Shown: positions 58,228-64,000 of the stretch, in pieces
Position numbering within the stretch: position 1 is the stretch's first letter
How the letters are laid out: every line of letters begins with the position of its first letter
Assembly: GCA_018340805.1 (NCBI GenBank)
Contig: JACMZG010001914.1
Location: forward strand, 1,273,820-1,337,819
Reading direction: 5' to 3'
DNA length: 64,000 bases
Source: Microvelia longipes
Lineage: Eukaryota > Arthropoda > Insecta > Hemiptera > Veliidae
The notes under the pieces: generated by a model
The model's input: only the letters and a program-made list of their open reading frames with translations
Database searches by the model: none
What the model was told of the DNA's origin: nothing
Made by a program: the position numbers and the translations under genes

Positions 58228-58497
58228 TCACCATTTGCAGTCATCATTTTGTGAGGTGTAAAAAACTCTGTGAATGATTTAAATAAGTTTCTTTGAAACG
58301 TTACGTGATTTGTGCATCCGTTGTCAACGTAAAATTGTCCTAACTCAGTTTCATCAGATAGATTTAAGTTTACAGACGTTAATGCTAAATTGTTTACCGA
58401 CTTACTATTTTCCTTCTTTGGCGGCTTGCCATCTGCTTTCCATTTTCACAGTTCCTTATTTTATGCGTATTTTTCTTGCAATACTTGCAGAAGAGTT
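58228..58497 (-). pseudogene. pol: Copia-2 zinc knuckle and protease region, frame-broken
   Basis: Zinc knuckle near 58480-58437, then after a linker the protease site FYVDNGCTNHVTF at about 58345-58307. The catalytic aspartate is kept, but the usual DSGA or DNGA reads DNGC. The frame to integrase breaks near 58230. Confidence 0.75.
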
Positions 58498-58962
58498 TTA
58501 GTTTAGTAGTAGAAGGTGTTTTAGTGCAAGTGCTTCACTAGTACTTGTCACTCCAGCTTCCTTGTTACTTAACGCTCTCTCATACGCACAAAGTTGAACA
58601 ATCAAATTCTCAATTGTTCTCTCTGACTTGTTCATTAACATCCAACTAGATTTGAATGCAAAGAATTCATCTGGAAGAGTCCCAAGGATTTTGCAGATTA
58701 GGAACAGCTCAGGTAAATCTGGTGATTTGTCATCTTTCTTTATCTCTTTCTTAAGTTCGTCCCTGAGATTTTGAACCTTAGAGACATGACTTGAAATGTC
58801 ATCTCCGGCATCTCTTTTGTAGCTAAAAAATCGCTCACATAGGTCATACGCCTTGTCTTCACAAGATCCATCAAATAGTCTGTGAAGCTCTTGCCAGACT
58901 TCTTTGGCTGTTTCGAACCTCATTATTTTCTGCAATGTGGCTTCTGTCATATTCGTTGTCAT
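58498..58962 (-). CDS. gag: Copia-2 gag, C-terminal segment
   Basis: A UBN2-type gag region: TEATLQKIMRFETAKEVWQE, LHRLFDG, then ILGTLPDEFFAFKSSW and TIENLIVQLCAYERAL. After the stop at 58498, a zinc knuckle CKYCKKNTHKIRNC is found in another frame at about 58480-58437, so gag continues across a frame break. Confidence 0.85.
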   Translation of the reverse strand: MTTNMTEATLQKIMRFETAKEVWQELHRLFDGSCEDKAYDLCERFFSYKRDAGDDISSHVSKVQNLRDELKKEIKKDDKSPDLPELFLICKILGTLPDEFFAFKSSWMLMNKSERTIENLIVQLCAYERALSNKEAGVTSTSEALALKHLLLLN

Positions 58963-58964
58963 TA

Positions 58965-59192
58965 TTATGAGTGCAACACTATCAGCTTTTGAAATTTTTC
59001 CAAGGTTTCTTCGTGCTTCTTGACATCAGCCATTGTTGCAGTAGTATCAAGCTCTGCTGGCTTGACTAATCTTCCTGAAACAACATCCATGGCTCCTGGT
59101 GTTCCTCGAAGTAGAACTGACACCTTGTACTTCCAACTTTGCCAATTGGTTTTTCCACTCAAATGACCAACTTGCACTTTTGTAAAATCCAT
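58965..59192 (-). CDS. gag: Copia-2 gag, N-terminal segment
   Basis: Starts at ATG 59192-59190 (MDFTKVQVGHLSGKTNWQSW), the typical copia gag opening. The frame is lost around 59003 in an A run; the next frame carries on the protein just beyond. Confidence 0.85.
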   Translation of the reverse strand: MDFTKVQVGHLSGKTNWQSWKYKVSVLLRGTPGAMDVVSGRLVKPAELDTTATMADVKKHEETLEKFQKLIVLHS

Positions 59193-59309
59193 TTCAATTT
59201 GTTGAATTTTTTTTTCTCAAGATTTTGAAAATATTGACAGAATTTTACAGCCAAAAATTTGTAGGGAAAATTTTCAAGTTTAAATTTCTAACTCGCACAC
59301 CGAAAGTGA

Positions 59310-59324
59310 ACTGGGCCCATAACC
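59310..59324 (-). promoter_or_regulatory. Copia-2 primer-binding site
   Basis: Minus strand GGTTATGGGCCCAGT directly after the LTR, the same half-tRNA iMet site as in Copia-1. Confidence 0.88.
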
Positions 59325-59482
59325 AATTAAAGTACCCCCTAGAATTAGAACAAATATTTAACTAAACGAACACTATGTATTGGGATAAAGTTAACACACA
59401 ATTAATAATCTATCACTCCTAAAATCAGACTGACTTAATATGTCATATACATGACATATTTATCATTAAATGTACCTCAACA
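59325..59482 (-). repeat. Copia-2 5' LTR
   Basis: 158 bp; on the minus strand TGTTGAGGTACATTTAATG to GGGGGTACTTTAATT. Ends TG...TT instead of the common TG...CA, fixed by the target duplication and the primer site. Confidence 0.93.
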
Positions 59483-59487
59483 GTACA

Positions 59488-60080
59488 TAAATAATGTGTA
59501 TATTTAAAACGACAAGACATTTGCGAGTAGATCGCTAGGTCAATCGTATTTTTAAATAGTGACACAAAGAATCAAAATATGAAGGCACCATCATACAAGC
59601 GACCATTGGTCGGAAAGTAATTTAAGTTGCTTGCGATGGTAGTTGGGGCTTTGAAGTAACATTAGCGGTATTTTTGAAATAATATAGCCATAAATTTCTA
59701 TCAAGATATTCGGCTGAAAAGGAATCACTGGTTATTATGAATGAACATAATATTCGAACCGCAAAGTAAACTTTTTTGGGTATATCGAGTTAAGTATATG
59801 AGCTAAGTATCAAATTCCTGTATTACACAACTCTTTGCCAAAATTAAAACTTTCAATTAATCTCCATTTTCAATAGCTCGATTTAGCTCGATATTTCGAT
59901 TGAATAAAATTAATATCTGCTCGTGACATCATATTGTATAGAAAATTGTTCCGTAATTGAGGAAGAGACATACATTTTAACCAATAGGGTTTTTTTGTTT
60001 TCTTAGGTTATCAAAATAAGAAAAACATATTTCACAGAAAAAATACAAATATTAATTTTATACATTTTTATTAGCAATTC
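59488..60080. other. No gene seen
   Basis: Unique AT-rich DNA between Copia-2 and the block of 5S-containing repeats. Confidence 0.45.
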
Positions 60081-60305
60081 AAAAATCGGGTACAGGGTAC
60101 CTCGGAACTTTTCCTCATCACATGGAATTCGCTTCGCTCATTTGCCCTACTTCAGACACGCTTCGCTCGTCCTCGGAATATACAAGTTGTTACATTTACA
60201 CGGCAAAACGGCTTCCTCAGATACTAAATACAATTGTTTCATTCAAAGCGGTCACCCATTCAGGCACTAAACACGCTCGATGCTGCTTAACTTAAATGCT
60301 GCAAA
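60081..60305 (-). mobile_element. 5S-containing interspersed repeat, copy H (3' part)
   Basis: Minus strand: 5S-derived part at 60293-60243 (TTAAGCAGCATCGAGCGTGT, then GCCTGAATGGGTGACCGC), CG-rich GAGGACGAGCGAAGCGTGTC repeats, and the end TTCCGAGGTACCCTGTACCC at 60110-60086. The 5' modules are absent. Confidence 0.82.
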
Positions 60306-60800
60306 ACGCGGAAAAATGATGCGATCGGATTGAGATTCATCACGCATGTAGCTATGTATAAGGCTAACATATGTACTAAGTTTCATCTCATTATCAGCAT
60401 TAATATGATTTTATAAAATGACTTGTGTACGTTTTATAAAAAATTTATAAAATCGGAAAACGCCAATTAAATTGAAATTCAGCACAAGTGTAAACCTATA
60501 CGTAATACTAAAGTAAACTAAGTTTCATTTCAATACGATTCATGATATACGACAAGTATATCAATGATTTTTGTGGGATCAAAAAGTTAAGCAGCATTGA
60601 GCGCGGTCAGTACTATATGGGTAACCGCTGAGAATAAAATGAATGTATTTACAATTCAAGGACAAGCGCAGCGAGTCCGAAGACATGCTGCAATATAAAT
60701 TTTGTGAAGTTTATTTAGACCAAGAGCGAAGCAGGGAGGATGAGCGTAGCGAATTCGATGAGATGACGATAAGTTCCGAGGTACCCGATTTCTTTTACAT
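60306..60800 (+). mobile_element. 5S-containing interspersed repeat, copy I
   Basis: Head-to-head with copy H. Middle module from 60310 (ACGCATGTAGCTATGTATAA, AAGTTTCATCTCATTATCAG), 5S-derived part at 60583-60635 (AAAGTTAAGCAGCATTGAGC, GCGGTCAGTACTATATGGG, then TAACCGCTGAGAAT), then AGGACAAGCGCAGCGAGTCC and GAGGATGAGCGTAGCG repeats and TTCCGAGGTACCCG. This copy keeps the 5S A-box and C-box order best on the plus strand. Confidence 0.85.
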
Positions 60801-60822
60801 ATATCGCCTTCCACCAATATAT

Positions 60823-61076
<254 letters not shown>

Positions 61077-61443
61077 GATTTTGCCAAACCTCTAATTTGC
61101 AAATTTGGGACTGATAAGTTGCATTAGTGTCAAGCGACACTAATGCAATGCTCAATGCTCCTCTAGTTGCATCAATATTGATAAGCAATCATGATTATGT
61201 AATGCCGTGTAGTTAATTACAGATTTAAAGTAATTTGTATTTTATCAATACAACGTGTCAAGTACTGAAATGTTTTGCGTTTATTTAAATAAGCGCTTAA
61301 CTGACAATAATTGAGGTTAACTAATTGATTAACCCCAATCATGGGGTAAGTGATAAGACAACAATTCTAACACACTAAATGACAATATTTAAATGTCCGA
61401 GTTGCACACAACCAGTGCACATGTACACATCAAGTCTGATTTG
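61077..61443. other. No gene seen
   Basis: Non-coding spacer. Confidence 0.4.
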
Positions 61444-61550
61444 TATAATCGGGTAAGGAGTACCTCGCAACTTTTCACATCCCATCGGATACAACTCTCT
61501 TCCTCAATACTTCGGACTCGCTTTGCTCGTCCTTAAACAGAAATGCATTA

Positions 61551-61740
61551 TTCTGTAGTAGCGTTTTCTTTTGATTTTTTGTAATATATTTGGTTTGTAC
61601 TTTGTTGGTTAGGCACTGATGATGGTTCGTTAAAACTGAAAGCTGGCTCTGTCTATAAATTATCTTTAAAATCAGTGGAGAGACTGTTTCTTTCAATTCC
61701 TTTTATTGATTGACTCCACAGCTCAACTTACTTATTTATT
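61551..61740 (+). mobile_element. 190-bp insertion with 12-bp target duplication and hammerhead motif
   Basis: AGAAATGCATTA stands at 61539-61550 and 61741-61752, so the block between is an insertion with a 12-bp duplication, the size expected for target-primed retrotransposition. It has no coding frame of note, ends in an AT-rich ACTTATTTATT tail, and contains a hammerhead-like motif at 61609-61656. A Penelope-like fragment, retrozyme or a new SINE would fit. Confidence 0.75.
61609..61656 (+). ncRNA. Hammerhead-ribozyme-like motif
   Basis: Core elements are in order and correctly spaced. Stem I strand TAGGCA (61610-61615), CTGATGA (61616-61622), stem II GGTT/AACT around CGTTAA, GAAA (61638-61641), a compact stem III AGC/GCT, then TC and the second stem I strand TGTCTA, which pairs with TAGGCA over six positions with one G-U. 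Stem II is short and an extra U precedes it, so it may be weakened; very short stem III is a feature of dimer-type hammerheads in retroelements. Confidence 0.6.
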
Positions 61741-62184
61741 AGAAATGCATTAGTTTTATTGCCAGCGATGACCCATCCAGACCCTGACCTAGCTCGATGC
61801 TACTTTAACTATTATGATCCAACAAAATTGTAGATATACTTGCCGTATTGAAACGAAACTTACTTCACTCATTTTTTACGTAAAGGGATATACTTGTGCC
61901 AAATTTCAACTTCATTGATTATTTTCGGTTTTTAAGATATTTTTAGAATCGAATACAGTCCATTCTACTGATATGGAACTAATGTTGATTTTGAAACGAA
62001 ACTAGATACATTTGTTCCTCTTATATATGATTATATGCCTAATACATTTCAAACCGATTTAAACATAATTTTCATAATTGCCGGTAATGACGTTATACAA
62101 AAATAATTTTCGGATATCATAACTAGCCTTCAAGATTGATTTTGCTACTAAGGTTCAAATCTGTAGCAAAATCAAACTGGGAGA

Positions 62185-62282
62185 TACGATGATATCAGAC
62201 ACACACACATGCACATACGATGATATCACACACACACACATGCACATACGATGATATCAGACACACACACACATGCACATAC
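62185..62282. repeat. 31-bp CA-rich tandem, three units
   Basis: Unit TACGATGATATCAGACACAC plus ACACATGCACA, an expansion inside the 5' module of copy J. Confidence 0.88.
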
Positions 62283-62344
62283 GGACACAACACTTGATCT
62301 GTGTGTTTCTGATAACTGGAGGATATAAACATATCGGATTTTAA

Positions 62345-63040
62345 TTCATAATTTTTTTCCATCCTATTTCGGACTCGCTTTGCTCGTCTTTCTATAGTAA
62401 ATACATCTGTTTAATTCCCAGCGGACAGCCATCTAAGCACTGACCACACCGATGCTGCTTAACTTTTATGATCTAACAAAAATAATTGCGATACATTTTA
62501 CCGAATTTCAACTTAATTAGATTTTTAACAATTTTTTAAAAAACGTACACAGTCATTGATAAAATTTGAACTAATTCTGATAATGAGATGAAGCTTGGCA
62601 CATATGTGAATCTTATACATGGCTGCATGCGTATAAGACTGACATATATTAAAATAACATATAATAACCTTTCAACGTTTTATAATTTTCAATAATAATA
62701 ATATGCTATGCATATTACACAACATTAGCTGTATTAGCAATAGCTACATGCCTCCCAAATCTCAATCCAATGCCATCATTTTTCCGATTTTTATGAGTTT
62801 TTAACATTTTTGCTGAGTCATTGTTGCATGCCAATGGCGTCACAAAAATAATTTTCTGAATAGCACAACTACACCTATAGACTGATTTTTGTACATAGTT
62901 TCAACTACAGCATAAATACTCTGGGAGCTACGATGATAACAGGCACAAATACACATATATTCACAGACAACTTTGAGAAAGCCACTCAGGAGGTCCTATA
63001 TCACCTGAAACAGATCATTCCGGTAATATCCCGTTTTCGA
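62345..63040 (-). mobile_element. 5S-containing interspersed repeat, copy K (near full length)
   Basis: Minus strand from 63040: GGTATTACCGGAATGATCTG, then GCTTTCTCAAAGTTGTCTGT, TTGAAACTATGTACAAAAAT, middle module (GGCATGTAGCTATTGC, then duplicated ATGCATACA region), 5S-derived part at 62468-62413 (AAAAGTTAAGCAGCATCGGT, then CAGTGCTTAGATGGC), and GACGAGCAAAGCGAGTCCGA at the 3' end. Copies J and K are in tandem. Confidence 0.83.
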
Positions 63041-63712
63041 ATTTGTTTCCTAACTCAATACAACACAAAACGTGATTTGTTTACATTTTGTTATATCTCA
63101 ATCTATCAAACTGATTGGTTATAATGATTGATTTATTATCACCTTAATATACACTCTTGTAGTAGGTTACAATGAGGTTACACAGAACACTGGAAGCAAG
63201 GATCTTGAATAAAGGGGATGACGCACTAAGTCGATTTGCCATACAAACAAGTGACCCCATCGAAAACCAGAAAATAGAGAAATTCAACACGAAACACACG
63301 TCAAAAAACCAACTGCACATGCTTGGTACAAACTGCGCATGCTTACAATTTTGAAACAACGCAGGTCTTAAATTTAGAGGCAAACTTACGTCACAATGTT
63401 TCCATTGTTTATTGCTTGAGAAGGTTATAACAAAACACGCTTAAAATTATCACTCACTGAAGAGGCAAAGTATATTCCGAAATTTAAAATTATATAAGCA
63501 CAAATGACTTAACAAGCACACAAATGTAACAATCACGAGAAGCACAGAAGAAACTCGACAACCTTGCTACATAACCTGCGTTTGGCGCTTTTTAGCGAAT
63601 TTCATAATGAAAATGACGCTTATGAGGTTGTTCGGATGACGGGAAGTTGAGGGTGGAGTGAGCGGAATCGGTTCTTATTGGCTTCCTGATAACAAAAAGT
63701 ATGTCCGAAAAA

Positions 63713-63717
<5 letters not shown>
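63041..63717. other. No gene seen
   Basis: GATGACGCACTAAGTCGATT at 63218-63237 and the following GTGACCCC are shared with 35045-35100. A G-rich block GTTGAGGGTGGAGTGAGCGG at 63647-63666 resembles those at 23150 and 28030 and again precedes an AT tract. Confidence 0.45.
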
Positions 63718-63773
<56 letters not shown>

Positions 63774-63781
63774 TATATATA
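63718..63781. repeat. (AT)n microsatellite
   Basis: About 64 bp of AT. Confidence 0.95.
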
Positions 63782-64000
63782 GTATGTAAGAGTTTCTACC
63801 CTTTCGTATGGCGAACGATAACTCTCGAAGGCGTTCTCAAATTGAAACGAACTTTGCAAATCGCGAGATGTGAGGAGGTTACGAGGCCTATTGTTTATAA
63901 AACATTATGACGTCATCAACCAAAGTTATGACGTCATGAAAAAAAAATTTTTGAAACTGAAATGGCTTTAAAACAAGGTACTCTAAGCGCTAGCTGAGCT
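63782..64000. other. No gene seen
   Basis: Ends the window. Two TATGACGTCAT palindromes at 63907-63917 and 63928-63938 look like CRE-type sites but have no gene context. Confidence 0.35.

Larger units (their letters stand above)
55036..59482 (-). mobile_element. Copia-2: Ty1/copia LTR retrotransposon
   Basis: A 4447-bp element on the minus strand with 158-bp LTRs that look identical base for base, a 5-bp target duplication GTACA (55031-55035 and 59483-59487), a tRNA-iMet internal-fragment primer site, a polypurine tract, and gag, protease, integrase, RT and RNase H in copia order. It is a different family from Copia-1. The reading region is interrupted by at least eight frame breaks, several in homopolymers (A run near 59003, A run near 57202, G run near 55638), which is surprising beside identical LTRs. 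Confidence 0.95.
61444..62340 (-). mobile_element. 5S-containing interspersed repeat, copy J, interrupted
   Basis: Minus strand. 5' module with a CA-rich tandem at 62282-62185, 5S-derived part at 61810-61760 (GCATCGAGCTAGGTCAGGGT, then GGATGGGTCATCGCTGG), 3' module GACGAGCAAAGCGAGTCCGA and the end at about 61450. A 190-bp foreign block is inserted at 61551-61740. Confidence 0.8.

Overview
This is AT-rich arthropod nuclear DNA. I infer an insect, possibly hemipteran, because a metazoan Eph receptor end and an insect-type acyl-CoA desaturase with ordinary introns sit in a bed of copia, BEL/Pao, LINE, pogo/Tigger and microsatellite DNA. The species cannot be fixed from the window. A run of 19 N at 29112-29130 shows it is a draft assembly.

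Host genes occupy the left third. The terminal exon of an Eph receptor tyrosine kinase (SAM domain, + strand, 1121-1388) faces a complete-looking set of five 3' coding exons of a front-half-membrane acyl-CoA delta-9 desaturase (minus strand, 17105 down to 11730; 374 residues with all three histidine boxes). The two genes are convergent and about 10 kb apart. The start codon of the desaturase lies in an upstream exon I could not place; a possible 5' UTR exon ends at 20820. I found no other convincing host exon.

From about 21 kb rightward the window is accessory DNA. In order it holds: a small TIR element, a BEL/Pao integrase relic, foldbacks, a LINE reverse transcriptase relic bracketed by two minisatellites, an internally deleted pogo/Tigger element with TA duplication, the first copies of a dispersed repeat that contains a piece of 5S rRNA, several long hairpins, a 5.3-kb copia element (Copia-1) whose 3' LTR is split by an 819-bp TIR element, a satellite-bearing ~2-kb insertion with a terminal hairpin, a foldback carrying hammerhead-ribozyme-like cores, a 1.8-kb element with ~300-bp TIRs, and a second copia element on the minus strand (Copia-2) with apparently identical LTRs. 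The last 4 kb are nearly solid copies of the 5S-containing repeat, one of which is interrupted by a 190-bp insertion with a 12-bp target duplication and a well-formed hammerhead motif.

The most interesting items are the 5S-rRNA-containing interspersed repeat (at least seven copies keep the 5S internal promoter region), the hammerhead-like motifs at 46.2-46.4 kb and 61.6 kb, and the contrast in both copia elements between near-identical LTRs and many single-base reading-frame breaks, several in homopolymers, which points to assembly errors as much as to decay.
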